Origin: Nothophaeocryptopus gaeumannii
Taxonomy: Eukaryota > Ascomycota > Dothideomycetes > Mycosphaerellales > Mycosphaerellaceae
Assembly: GCA_031771865.1 (NCBI GenBank)
Contig: JASISA010000042.1
Coordinates: 2,473,501 to 2,537,500 of the forward strand
Reading direction: 5' to 3'
DNA: 64,000 bases
The number at the start of each line of letters is the position of its first letter. Position 1 is the stretch's first letter. The notes beneath the pieces were generated by a model. It had not been told where the DNA came from. It was given only the letters and a program-made list of their open reading frames with translations, and ran no database searches. Shown here piece by piece: positions 11,538 through 22,807 of the stretch. The position numbers and the translations under genes were made by a program.

Positions 11538-12619
11538 TCAATCTCCTCCAGCATCTGCTCCAGCATCTCCAGCTGCCTGCGCAACGAGCGTAGGCGCATT
11601 GTACTCGAGTATACCGTACGAGGCTGCGCGGCTGACCACCTCCGCCCCCAACGACGCCGATGCCTCCGCCGCGATTCTCTGCAACTCCGCCCTCGTGCGC
11701 TGCGCCAGCTGCTTCGGTTCGTCCAGCAGCGCCGTGTCTATGAGCAAAGCTGCTACTTGCCCCAAATACTTATCTACGGCACCAAGGCTGTTCTCGACCT
11801 CGGGTACGTACAACTTGTTAAGCTCGCTTGCGCTTTGGCGTATCTGGAGCTGGATCGCCCGAAGCTGCTGCTGGAGGCCCGACTGAGTTCATGTAGGCAC
11901 TGCATCAAGAGCTAGGTGTCCTGTCGCCCAGTTTATGTCCAACGAGGGTCCGAATCGGTGGTCCCCGTATGCACCAACCGTCGCGACAGCTACTGTGAGA
12001 AGAAGTACGAAGATTAAGACGCGCGCAATCGACGATACGACTCTCACCCATTGCGACACGGCATGCACCGGACGCAATAGGCCTTCATCGTGACGAAGAA
12101 GCTGGGAAGACAACTTCTCCATCCATGCGGCGCACAACTGGCTCGCTCGCTGCTTCAATCTCTCTCCGCTGCTATTCTCCATCGAGCTGGCATGCTTGCG
12201 CATCAGATACACTCTGCGTCTCCGTACATGTGCCCACGAAGCCCGCACTTCGTCTACCCTCGCCATTTCCCACTATTCGCCACTGACATCCGGGACATCT
12301 TTGGCCAAGCATCTTATCCGCCGTAGGAACGCGCAGGATCGCTCTTCAGTGCATAACAGGTCTTGTACCTCATTGCAAACGCAATTATCCACTCGCTTCA
12401 TCCCCCGGCCATTGCCCTGCTCTTCAACAGTCCGCGGCGGTGGAGAATAGGATCGCGTCCTTCTGGTCCTTCGTTCTGAGCTTGACCACCAGGTAGGACG
12501 GGCTGCGTGGTATGCAGATGCGCTGCGTTTGGAAGGAGGCTGTTCATCGTTTGCGAAGATTGACTGTTCTCGTGCGTAGGTCCGTGATTTGCTCGACTGG
12601 TAGATTGATTCGCGCTCAT
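11538..12619 (-). CDS. Membrane-anchored coiled-coil protein
   Basis: Minus strand with three exons: first ending at 12369, then 12272-11979, then 11882-11538. Both introns are 96 nt (gtacaa...gaatag and gttggt...ctcag) and keep phase 0. Exon 2 carries a basic region and a transmembrane helix (ARVLIFVLLLTVAVA). Exon 3 is a heptad-rich coiled coil (QQQLRAIQLQIRQSASELNKL). The N-terminus is unclear. ATG 12619 opens a Ser/Asn/Gln-rich frame, but a switch into the frame that feeds exon 2 (upstream of 12369) would need another intron or indel. Function unknown. It has the same architecture as the 3527 and 14846 genes. Confidence 0.55.
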
Positions 12620-13380
12620 CAAGGTTCGTCAAGTATAGTATGAACAAAGTGTCTTTGAGGTTGTCAAGACAATTGGCAGACAGCTCCCTTCGTGGATCAT
12701 CCGTCGGCAACGAGCTTCATGCATGCAGGCTGTCTCCAGACCAAGACCTCCACAGACGCCATTGCCGATTCCTTGGCACCGATCCGGCCCATCCCGTCAG
12801 CCATGCCATGCCCATGCCATGCATGATCGCCGCGGATGCAAGCTCGCAGCCTCAGATACACGCACAGAACGCCGGGTCTTGGGTCATGCACGCTGCATTC
12901 AGGGCAGTAAAAGGGACCTTGCTCGTCTACACTCTTCGGTCTGCACTCTACATAGCACAGCAAAGCACCGCACCCAGACCACAATCCACTTTTGCACGCA
13001 TCTGCGAACGAGCGGCCTCAGGTATTACACCGCCCAGAATGTGGGTATCTTGGGACAGCAGACATACAAGCCTAGGACTCCACTCTCTAGTGTACAGTCT
13101 ATACCCTTCGATCTTCAGCTCCCGGCTTGATGAGGGAGGCGAGAGGTGAGCATCTCGATGTGTAGAGCAAGAGCCGCTGGTGCCGACACCCACTTTCAAG
13201 AACAGCAGCACCTTAGCACTGTAGGCCGATCGTGGAAGTCTTGATTTTCGAGTAGTATGCCTTTCACTCTGCCCTGACTTGTTTGTCCTATTCAAGATTA
13301 TCCCAAGTTAAGCGGGAAGAGATCCGATCATAGCGTCCCCTTCTTCCTGCTCTGGGACGCCAGACAGGGAGGCAAGGGGG
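12620..13380. other. Intergenic stretch
   Basis: No supported gene. Overlapping open frames on both strands have mutually shadow-like composition. Confidence 0.3.
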
Positions 13381-13443
13381 TGACAGCAAAAAGGGGACAG
13401 CGCGGGTGTGCTCAGCGCCAAGACTGTCCCCATTTTGCTGTCA
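13381..13443. repeat. 20-bp inverted repeat (hairpin)
   Basis: Arms 13381-13400 and 13424-13443 pair at 19 of 20 positions around a 23-nt loop. Each arm contains ggggacag and a poly-A/T block. A related piece (acctttttgcctgggacgc) follows at about 13468-13490, and gggacgcc precedes the left arm. It could be a transcribed hairpin, a terminator-like element or the remnant of a transposon end. Confidence 0.7.
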
Positions 13444-14845
13444 GTCCGGAGGGAGGATGGGGACAGACACCTTTTTGCCTGGGACGCTGGGCTTGGGGTG
13501 GTGAGTAAGGGGATATTGCGAACGGTCTCGGGAAACCCAAAGTCTCTCTCCTTCTCCTCGTTCTCGTCCGATTAGCCTACAGCCAAGAGCGAAGCTAAAC
13601 CCAAGGACAAGCCAAAGAACGAGAAAACAATCCACAATCAGACTTGGGAAGATACACAGACACCAGTCGTGACGAAACCAAACATCTTCAACAACTTGGC
13701 CTGATCCTACTGCAACCTCGTCTTTTCTCTTTGCAACCCTCTTCCAAACAATCGAACACGTCGACATCGTGCGCGGACGAAGAAAAATCTGTTCCACCCG
13801 CCTCCTAGTGTGAATACCATGGACACGCAGCTCAAGAGATTGAGCGAACGAGCGAACGAACGAACGAAGAGAGCAAAGAGAACAACCGAGACCGAACGAT
13901 GCGAGATCGAACAAAGACAACAAAGAGGATCGGAAAACTGACGACATGCTGTGAACATTGGACTGCAGCGGGCGGTGTAGGAGAGGCGGGGTGGTGCATG
14001 AAGGTGATGGAGGACGAATGTTGGATGAAGCGCAACGAGAGTGCGAGTCTGTGGATGCTTGAGCAGCAGTATAAGGGGCATGGCCTTGCCGGATGATGAA
14101 GCCAGGAGCACGAGACGGAAGTCGAATGTCGGTCTGGAGGGCTTCTTTGGGCAGACAGGTTCGAAGGTCTTGTGGACCACTGAGCAGGTGCTGAAGTGTA
14201 CTGAAGGAGTTGCAACCAAGGTGCAGAACTAGTATTTGAAAGGCGCTCGGTGGTGCTCAGTAGGGCTGGCAGTGTCTAGTGCGAGAATGAGAGTCGGAGG
14301 CAAGGAAGGACGAAGTCTTACGAATGACGGGAACAACCGAGCTGATGAAGTTGTTGTGTTGGAGTGAGGGGCACAGACACGGCGATGGCGTCGGAGATGG
14401 TGGGTTGTAATTTTGCTAAGGGAGGTGCTGAAGTACAGTAGAATAGCTACAGTCGAAGATGGAGTCGTCTCTCGAAATGCGGAGTAGGCGTTTCGACTGT
14501 CTGGCCAGCCGTCGAGACGTTGAAGATGCATTTCGTAGCGACAAATACTCTTGTATAGGGATAGTACTGCAATGCTGCATTGGGTGTTCTCCTCGTACAT
14601 GCGAGCGAGGCGAGGTAGTGGAGGTTGCATCGGAGACGCGTAAAGGGTCGGTTTCGGGTTAGGGTAGGCTTGTTTACACCACAGCCTCGTAGCTTTTGGC
14701 TCATCGTATATTGGGGCCAATGTCACTTGGAAATGTCCGCGTGCACGAAGAGTCCGTGTTAAAGGAGAAGGCGTCTCGTCTAGTCTAAATCTTCGCTCGG
14801 CAAACGGCGTGGAGAGTAGGATATACAGCACAGGTCCTGCGAAAA
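13444..14845. other. Intergenic region with one weak small ORF
   Basis: The only candidate is 13819-13941 (+), a 40-codon frame with a good start context (accATGG) encoding a charged Arg/Glu-rich peptide over a gaac-type microsatellite (13843-13868). I do not call it a gene. A 212-codon minus frame (14229-14867) lacks protein-like features. Confidence 0.25.
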
Positions 14846-16540
14846 ATGGAGCTACAACAACCTTCACCTATGCTTGAGACCGCAATTCAGCCCTCGGACG
14901 ATGATAACGAGCTGCAACGGCTTCGTCTAGATCTTCAACGTTCGCGAGAGGCAACAGCTTCGCTGTTCGAGAGTTTGGCGCAGCGTGACTCCGACATTGC
15001 GAGGCTGACCACCGAGCTGAAAAAAGAGCGCTAAGTGACCGCTCGACTCAAACGCGAAAAGGATATCTCGGAGAACTACATCTCTCGCATGGAAACGTAG
15101 ATGCAGCAGAATTAGAGAGGACTGGAGGAACTTGAACGGCTGCATATGCGGGTGGAGACAAGCAGAATCTCGAGCCAGCAACAAACAACCGAGGATAATG
15201 GCTACCTTGTCGCTCTCTAGAACGAGAGCTCCAAATACACTTTGGGGAACTGTTGTCGGTAGTTGGTGCAGAATGACAGTTCGGGTATTGGACATGCCGG
15301 ATCTCATGACGCTGCGTTCAAAGACGGCCCAATATCGCACGATAATCACCGCTTCCATGAATCGTCGGCTGAGACGTCGGCCCTGGACCATTCTTCAACG
15401 ATTCCAATATCTGGCTCCCAGCAATCGTCGTCTATCCCACCCTCTGACTTTGGGCCTAAATGCTCGGCATCGATTCTGACCATGTCGAGGAGAGGCTACT
15501 CTCCCTTCCCATCGCTCTCATCATTGGAGTTAGTATCGTCATCATCTTCAGTACGAGGGACTGGAGCTGGAGTCTCGCGGCAAGATGATAATCGCCAGGG
15601 TGTCTTCTCAACGCACGCGTACTTCCGTATGCGATTTTGCCTCTGGCTGAGTCTGCTGCTTCTTCTCGCCTGGCCTCTCGCTTGCCTGTTCTCAATCATA
15701 CCAATGTACCATGTTGCTTCAGTACATTCGGCTACCTCATCCTCTCAACTCTATACACGTACGCAACAAAGCCGCCATCTCTATGCCACGGCCACACTCT
15801 GCCACAGCGCTGAAGCCAGGTGTCAGCTCTTCCCTAACCCGCGCTCGCAGCAATTTTACTACTTTGCTTCTAAGATGTGGCGATTGGACAATCCATTTCT
15901 CTCGTGGTGCCCTTCACCGCCGGCCTGCTCCAATCGCGCTTTTCCGTCCCCCTCGACCAGTGCTTCTTCGGGCATCGAGGTCAACGTCTGAGCAAGAAGA
16001 CTACTGATTGGCCAGCAACTGGAACGGATGTTCCTTTATCTCCGCCTTCGACAACCTGTCGAAGTCGACCTTACCTCCCGTCCTTCGTCATCCGAACTAC
16101 TTCTTTCGCTCTGGCGAGACGCCATGCTCTATCGTCCTGCGAGTTCCTTGTCTGGAGCCATCTCAACAAGCTCTTACTATGTTCAGGCACAAATTCGTTC
16201 TTGCGAGATAGCGGTGCAGTCGCTGGACGATATAGTCGGAGGAGAAGAGTACATGGCTCAAGACCGGTCCGCAAATGCGAAAGTCCTACATAAGGAACTT
16301 CGCGCCGTTCGCTACGAGCTCGTATCCCTTCGTCTACTTCACACGGTTAATACCCGACGGTCTAGATCTGGTCTTACAAGCTACAGATACTCCTACACTA
16401 CATGCCCGAGACTAACGAAAAAGATGTTACATGAACCAGACGACTCTCGCACAATCAGTGTAGGCATGCACAAGGCCCGCGATATCGGAACCGAAATTGG
16501 AGTGCTGTTCGTCGAGAGGATGGGGCACGATGCTGTATAG
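14846..16540 (+). pseudogene. Degenerate membrane coiled-coil gene
   Basis: From ATG 14846 one frame reads a coiled coil (ELQRLRLDLQRSREATASLF), passes five in-frame TAA/TAG stops between 15031 and 15262, and continues through a Ser-rich region to a strong transmembrane helix (MRFCLWLSLLLLLAWPLACLF, encoded at about 15629-15690). The frame is then lost near 15990 and protein-like sequence resumes in another frame from 16028 to 16540 (QSLDDIVGGEEYMAQDRSANAK). It therefore has the layout of the 3527 and 11538 genes but is clearly dead. All five stops are TAA/TAG, as expected from CAA/CAG by C-to-T change. Confidence 0.55.
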
Positions 16541-16825
16541 CGCAAATGTCGATGTTGAGGAATGATGATTGGGTCGAAAGCTTGGGAAGAGGCGTGTTCG
16601 TCGTGAATTCATGAGAAAATGTTTTAGAGGCAGTTGAATGCGTGTGAGTAAGCTCGGTTTGGAGGTGATTTGTCGCAACAAACATAGCTCAAGTCAGGGG
16701 AATGAGATGCTTAGGTGACTTGTGAGACTCCTTTCTCGGTCCGATAAGTCCATCTCGAGAAGCAATTTGGCAATGTAGATCGGCGAATGCTCTAGAAGTC
16801 TTCCCCGCGTGGTTCACAGCCGCAC

Positions 16826-17190
16826 GTGATTCACAGAATCCTTCACTTCTACACTGCCTCTTTATATAGCATTTTCTCAACAACTACTGAACCGATTTTT
16901 ATAGAGTTATTAAAAGTATTAATTATTATAAGCTATACTTTTAAAATTAAAAAGCGTAGAAGTTATTTAGATTCTTTAAAGGATAGAGTACTTTATACTC
17001 TAATTAAGGTATAGGGCCTAAAAGTAACGCTTACGACTAGGCTAGAACTTATTTTTCTTTTTATAAGTAGAAAAAACTATTACTTAGTAACTATTTTATA
17101 TAGTTTTAAACTTATATTATTTATTTATTTATTTATTTAATCTATTTACGTTCTATATAAGTCTAAGACTATATAAGACTCAAACTCTAA
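16826..17190. repeat. AT-rich RIP-like island
   Basis: Very AT-rich block with stacked short poly-A/T runs and a (ttta)n microsatellite at about 17118-17148. Its right end replaces the 3' part of the HET gene. This is typical of a transposon remnant eroded by repeat-induced point mutation. No coding remnant can be read. Confidence 0.6.
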
Positions 17191-17886
17191 TATGTGTGCG
17201 GGCTCCTCTCCTCGGTTGCAAGAACAATCATCCGGGAAAGCTTCCACAAGACAGCTCGTGATACAGCTATACCACCGATGCCGACCGTCACGCGAAACAT
17301 GCAGACGAAGATTCTCTAAGAATCTTTGCATGCCAGTGTCTTCAGCCTCACTACGGCCTTCTCCTAGCCAAACCAAAACGGTCTGGGCATTGCGGTATAT
17401 ATCTGCCATCTGAGCAACCTGCGAATTACGTTCCCTTGTATCGCGTTGGTTAATGCAAACTGCATCCACCCAGATACGGAATTTGCCCCGATGAGATCTG
17501 ATTCGCCGTAAGCCTTCATGAAGATTTTGAGTAATAAGCTTAGTCTCTCCATCGATCGATATGCTCCTGTTCTCGGAAGCATCGCCGGTGTCGTTCATTC
17601 CCCAGCTGTATGACAGCGCGGGGTATTTGGCGCTTTTGAGGCGCACAGTCTCGATGGTACAGATAATGGGGTCTGAAAGCTCCTGCGCAGCCTCCACGAT
17701 CAACAGACGGATATAGTCGGTTTCAGGTAGTGGCAGGTAGAAGTCGTGGTATGGCTTCGAAGCGTTTAAATCGACGGGAACGACCTGGGCGGGAATCACG
17801 TCGTCTTTTCCGTCGTTCGCTTTGCCAACTTTGTCCGGATAAGGATGCACGCGCGGACCCCGCTGCACCTTTCCAGATTTTGGCAT
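17146..17886 (-). pseudogene. Truncated HET-domain protein
   Basis: Starts at ATG 17886. The HET (heterokaryon incompatibility) domain shows its ordered motifs: YPALSYSWG (about residue 90), ITQNLHEGLRRIR, then RIWVDAVCINQRDTRERNSQV and MADIYRNAQTVLVWLGE. HET proteins trigger allorecognition cell death in fungi. The frame stops at 246 residues just inside the AT-rich island, so the region downstream of HET (usually several hundred residues) is gone. The last ten residues or so come from the island. Probably non-functional, unless a short HET-only protein is made. Confidence 0.8.
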
Positions 17887-19027
17887 CGTCTGTGATTGTC
17901 TTCATGTGCGTCCAAGTATGTGCTGGCAGGCCTTGCTGTCGTGGACTGTTCGCTGCAGACTTCGAAGAAATAGCTGGTCCAATTGAAGGTGAGGGTAAGA
18001 GAGCTTTAGTTCGTAGCCTCTGATGGAAAGGTGGGAAGTTCGGACACAAGGTGAGCTGAGGTGGAAGTCGATCGTACAGCACAGCCTTGTAATCAAAGAC
18101 GGCTGCGCCCCCACCTCCAGCCGCCCCTGCATGAAGTTCAGGCCATGAGGCCAACAAGGCTAGACCAACCGGCGTCCTCAAGAAATTTCCTTCTCCCTAA
18201 ATAGCGTAGTTTAACTGCACTGGCTTAGCTTCTGCTTGAGCATAATCATGTTCTCCGCCAAGAAAGTCAAGGACTGCCAGGCAATTGGGGTGCCAGTTTT
18301 CCGGTCGGCATAGTGAAGAGACTGAACATTGAGCCGTAAACAGGCTGCAGTAGCATATCTCAGTGCGCCCAATTGAAGAGAAGAGGTACATGTAGTGATT
18401 TCGCCGTCCCCTCAGGTTATCGCCGCAAAACGGGAAAGCTGCGTTCAAGAGACCGACGTCGTTCTTCTGCGGCGCAAATCTGACCTCCGGCCTTTGACAA
18501 GAGAATAAGATATCCGACTAGTTTCCTTGGGGTCGTGAGGGCAGGCACACGGCATGGTCGCTGCTCGCTCAAAGAAAGAGATAATTCGACGTACACACCC
18601 GCTCACAGTCCTTGAAGACGATGGTTTGCGACTCTGGGGGAAACTTGTCTATGGCCATGGGACGATATTTCGACAGTATTCCCGCCTGACTATTGAGACC
18701 ATGAACGCGCTCAGGCGCATTGTTCCTCTGTCGAGAAGACCACAATGTCGGCCAAGGTCTTTTGAGCAACTACTCCTGTCCAAATCAGGCTCTGATGTCC
18801 GTAGGTCAGTGTTCGGGGGGGCTGGCTCCAGATACTTGGTGAAGTAGCTCTTCCGACGGCCGACTTGCTACCAACAAGAAAGTGCCAGCATCAGGGTCAT
18901 GTTCCATATCTCAGCACCTCAGCACTTTTGCTGTGACTGTCTCATTTCTCTCTCCAGTCGACATATCCAGTGCTACCTGTTCTGTTAGTCGGGCGGACAA
19001 AGAGCCCTAGATCCTGAGATGGAGCTC
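17887..19027. other. Region with possible gene debris
   Basis: No intact gene. Minus-strand frames at 18197-18448 and 18569-18769 contain protein-like patches (for example SSIGRTEICYCSLFTAQ) in different frames with stops between them. They may be remains of a decayed gene. Confidence 0.25.
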
Positions 19028-19980
19028 AATCGTCCAGCTCTGGCTCCACTTCACTAGTCTTGTATCCAGGATGCTGTTGGAGGGGAATAATAAGACGGCT
19101 CGTAAGCTCCATACGGGACTGCATGTCTCTATCAAATGAGTGTCGAGGGTTACTGCCTATATACCTCAGTGTTGGGCATCGCTGGGCATCTATGAAACCA
19201 CCCTGAAACAGATTAGCACATTCAGGCATCTACTATACCTTATCTCCAACAGATGCCGATTCCGGTAAGGCGAAGCATTATTGGTGATACTGACAGCCTC
19301 GGTGTCGGTGTATTCTTTCACATTCTGCCCATCCACAAATCCTGAAAAGTTAGGGTAGATTACCAGCTTCAGCGGCCATGAGTTTGTCATACCAAACCAT
19401 AGTCTGTTTCACTTCGGGTGGCAGGTTGAGTGCGTTGATGCCGCCGCGCATGTCAATCATCCTTCACAGGTTAGTCTGGTAAGGAAAAGGGAAGAGGTAA
19501 TTATTTTGCTTACCGTTGTTGTGCAGGTCGATGAATTGAGTGCGCATCTGCTCGATCGCCGTAAATATGCTCATGCAGTGCAATCTGCCCAACTGCTTGG
19601 ATCAGAGCGTCACTGGTCATTCGTTCGGGATCGAGAGGGCTTCGTTGATTGCGGCTACTGTGCGACCCCGTAGCCAGAGCGCTTTCAAGAAAGGAAACTG
19701 ACCATTCGATACCCTTACAAATCATCAAATCAGTGGAGATGAAGGATAACGAATGAAGGGAACTCACGGTATGCCAGTCGCGAGCAAAAGCGACATGTAA
19801 TAGAACGCAGGCTCAGTGACCACCAGGCTTCTCGTCCAGGAGATGTACCTCTGCAGCTGGTCATCGTTGACTTCGAGACGAGGCTTCGCTCGCGTTACGC
19901 CAAAGCCGCGAGGCTGCTGTATCAAGATCTCTGCGGCTGTCGCTTTCGTCTCCTGTTCCCGGAATGAATAGACTCCGGCA
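19028..19980 (-). pseudogene. Fungal transcription-factor-like fragment broken by an LTR
   Basis: Reading leftwards: an exon ending EPAFYYMSLLLATGIP (gtgagt donor), an exon with SDALIQAVGQIALHEHIYGD (about 19720-19514), an intron (gtaagc...gtgaag) and an exon with MIDMRGGINALNLPPEVKQ. The pattern resembles the C-terminal half of a widespread fungal family related to Fungal_trans_2 proteins that lack an obvious DNA-binding domain; this assignment is by memory of motif order only. A solo LTR (19075-19251) sits in the last coding stretch. Without it the frame would reach a TGA at 19028, 17-18 residues further on. The 5' part is missing because the frame meets a stop next to the HET-ankyrin gene. 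Confidence 0.55.
19075..19251 (-). mobile_element. Solo Ty1/copia LTR
   Basis: A 177-bp LTR bounded by TGTTGGAG and CTCCAACA inverted ends, flanked on both sides by the 5-bp direct repeat GATGC (19070-19074 and 19252-19256). This is the structure left by LTR-LTR recombination. It is highly similar to the 177-bp LTR at 29793-29969, which is attached to a copia RNase H fragment and gives the family and orientation. Confidence 0.88.
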
Positions 19981-20040
19981 TGGGCGCCTCTTCTTCGTCA
20001 CGGCTAGTCACCTACCAATCCACTCGGAAACACCATCACC

Positions 20041-21574
20041 ATGGCTTCAAAAAATGCCAGCAGAAACGGCTTCTTTCCGATATCTGGCGGCATCGAGATG
20101 TTATTGCCAGGACGCGAAGACGAGGGTTTAAACTACATGCTACCATTCAGAGTCGCAACGACCTCTACCGTTAATCATGCTCTTCGCGGAATTCCTGACG
20201 GTGCGCCCGCCATGCCTTTCCTGAACAACTTCCTTGGATCGATAGAAGTATACTCACATCATCGGCCCACCGGACATGGACTCTACCGCGACACCACGAC
20301 CAGTAAGGAAATCCGAGTGCTTGAACTTGACCCTGCCGAGTTTAGCGACCCAGTGGTCGGCAGGCTGCGACACCTGACGATCGGACACGAATGTCCTCCA
20401 GAATTAAAACAACCTTATAAGGATATTTTTGGCCCCCGTTCGTGGCATTTTGCTTGGATACCCCGTACCCAGTTTGGTATCGATTTGGAAACTAGGCAGA
20501 TGGTGCCGTACACAGCTCTTAGTTACGTCTGGGGAGACCAGTCACATTTGGCTCCAGTTACAATTGATGGATACGAGAAGCTCATCACTCGCAGTCTCCT
20601 GGCTGCTCTACAGAAACTCCGCCATCCGGACGAATGCGTCGTCTTGTGGATAGATCAGATTTGCATAGACCAGGACTTTGACCTAGATAAGCAAAAGCAG
20701 ATCCAGTTGATGGGAGACATCTACAAGCGTGCTTGGACGACGGCAATCTGGACAGGCGAAGAACCGGATCATGGTGCCTTCGAGGCTCTTCAGAGCCTTC
20801 ACGAAGCCACACAAGGTCTAAGGGATCTGACGGAGGGCCAGATCGCAATGCTCAGGGACTTAGAACGACACAAGCTCCCTGTTGTCCCCGACCAGCCAGA
20901 AGCTTTCTTTCATCGATCATGGTTCAAACGTACTTGGATCATACAGGAAGCAGTTCTCTCCAGAGATGCATAGATGCTGATAGAGAAGGGGGCGGATGTC
21001 AACGCGCAGGGGGGTGGATATGGCAACGCACTGCAGGCAGCATTGGCTGGAGGCCACACAGAGCTGGTACAGATGCTGATGGAGAAGGGGGCGGATGTCA
21101 ATGCGCAGGGGGGTTATTATGGCAACGCACTGCAGGGGGCATCGGCTGAGGGCCACACCGAGGTAGCACAGATGCTGATTGAGAAGGGGGCGGACGTCAA
21201 TGCGCAGGGGTTTTATTATGGCAGCGCACTGCAGGCGGCATCGACTAGGGGCCACACACAGCTGGCACAGCTGCTGCTCGAGAAGGGGGCGGACGTCAAT
21301 GCGCAGGGGGGTCGATATGGCAACGCACTGCAGGTGGCATCACGATGGGCCCACACGGAGCTGGCACAGATGCTCATTGAGAAGGGGGCGGACGTCAATG
21401 CGCAGGGGGGGTGAATATGGGAACGCACTGCAGGCGGCATCCGTTGGGGGCCACACCAGGCTGGCACAGATGCTGATCGAGAAGGGGGCGTTGTTTGTGC
21501 CTCACCATCCTAACACTGTAGTATCAGACCCCCTCGACGATCGTCGCGATTTTTTGCGCAATGCAGACGAATGA
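20041..21574 (+). pseudogene. HET-ankyrin repeat protein with two breaks
   Basis: ATG 20041 opens a HET protein: YTALSYVWGDQ (about residue 160), then VVLWIDQICIDQDFDLDKQKQ, a pattern diagnostic of HET domains, then DIYKRAWTTAIWTGEE and HRSWFKRTWIIQEAVLSR. At 20971 a TAG interrupts the frame, but the same frame continues directly into ankyrin repeats (20974-21414). One extra G in a run near 21403-21409 then shifts the frame to the final repeat and an end at 21574. HET plus repeat proteins act as NLR-like sensors of non-self and trigger cell death. Stop read-through or sequence error would give one roughly 510-residue receptor; otherwise HET and repeats are separated. Confidence 0.7.
20974..21500 (+). 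repeat. 99-bp tandem ankyrin repeats
   Basis: Five full copies and one partial copy of a 99-bp unit start at 20974, 21073, 21172, 21271, 21370 and 21470. Each encodes the 33-residue ankyrin pattern EKGADVNAQGGxYGNALQ. Copies are nearly identical in DNA, and differences cluster at a few codons such as the residue before YGNAL and the GGH/RGH turn. Confidence 0.9.
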
Positions 21575-21666
21575 GCGAGATGTATCGTGATTAGACAGTG
21601 AGAAGGCGGATAGGGAGCAATGTCGTTATGCGCGACCACACCTCTGCTCATATAGACCCTTATTAC

Positions 21667-22807
21667 TTACCAGGTCTCACAGTCGTGAGGTTCCGCCACT
21701 TGTACAAATTCCATGATTGCGTCTTCAGCGCAGCCGTCAAGGTATTCAGCAGGCTCCCAAGTATCCTTCCATCTGACCAGGTAGAGGTTCTGGTGGCTGC
21801 GTCGGTCGTATGCGGCGCGTATCACACGATCCACCTCCCAGGTGGGAGCTACTTGAACACTGTTATCTGCCCCTGTTGTCCGCTTCCGTCTCTTGCCCCA
21901 AGCGCCCCCTAGTGTCCGCTTCCGTTTCCTCCCGCCAGCGTCGAGGGGAGAGGGCGGCTGCCGTGGGTTAGCAAACACATTTAATCTCAAGCGAGGGGTC
22001 TAGAAGGCGTACCGTATCCTGAGCTTTGCCTCCCAAGCGAACCTCAGTACCTTGGGAAGCCATCCATAATGGGCACGACGGTTCGGCGCAATCACCACAA
22101 CAATTGTTACAAACAGTATCGTTTGTGAAAGACCTGTTGTTGTCCTCCTCGTCGTCGCCATAGTTGGTGTCCTCCTCGTCCTCATCGTCCCTGAATAGTA
22201 GGGTCCGGGGTGGGTGAGGTGGGAGAACACTCGACTGCGGCGGCACTGGAACCAAACTTTCACGAACATGAGAGCCGATGCTGAACGAGCGACTGCTAAG
22301 CTTGTCCCGAGGCTCTTTATCGGGCGCCTGTTCTGGAGGGCTAGCGTCGACGATAATGACAGTGCTTTGTGCCTCTTCGGGTGTCTGTTCTCCGGGTGAT
22401 ACTTGACTGGAGCTCACCGCTCTACCGGGAGACGCGACGTGCGCAGAAGACCGACTGGGCGACATGGAGGGTGTGGGAGCCACACCTGGCCTCGTGATGA
22501 TGGAGTGCGAAGGCATGGTTGCCGTTATGATGTTCGAGGGACGTTGCAATGTGGAGGACGGAGTTGAGAGCGACGCACGCGACCTCCCTGTCGCCTGCAA
22601 GTTTGCCGGCGGCGCAGGAGTCTTCGCAATCGAGTTCAAGGACGATCCCCTACGGGCCGCTGAAGCGAAAGACGAAGCAGGCGTAATGATATGGAACTTA
22701 GGGGTTGGTGGCTCCGCGAGTCCACTTCGTCGACTCTTTGTGTCCAGCTGGGTAGGTCCGTCGTAGAACACCATCTCATCGAGCGCGGGCGTGAGGAAAG
22801 AATTCAT
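21667..22807 (-). CDS. Chromodomain protein
   Basis: Exons 22807-22013 and 21957-21667, 361 residues. The 55-nt intron is canonical (gtacgc, tgctaac branch, ggcag). I chose ATG 22807 because the paralogue at 30465 begins at the equivalent residue (FLTPALDEM versus CLTPALDDM). The N-terminal 200 residues are Ser/Pro/Thr-rich and disordered, an acidic Asp/Glu run follows, then a Cys-rich patch (CNNCCGDCAEPSC). After a basic GGRKRKR stretch the C-terminus is a chromodomain (WEVDRVIRAAYDRR, YLVRWKDTWEPAEYL), which binds methylated histone tails in known families. Probably nuclear. Confidence 0.75.

Noticed and set aside
13441..14219. Long minus-strand frames of 127-170 codons
   Set aside because: Very rich in Phe/Ser/Leu/Arg, as expected for frames complementary to a Glu/Arg/Lys-rich sequence; mutually overlapping.
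14229..14867. 212-codon minus-strand frame
   Set aside because: Thr/Pro/Arg-rich with no domain-like patch and it overlaps the start of the degenerate plus-strand gene.
16826..17190. tRNA or replication origin in the AT-rich block
   Set aside because: No cloverleaf or defined origin motif can be read; the block fits RIP-eroded repeat DNA.
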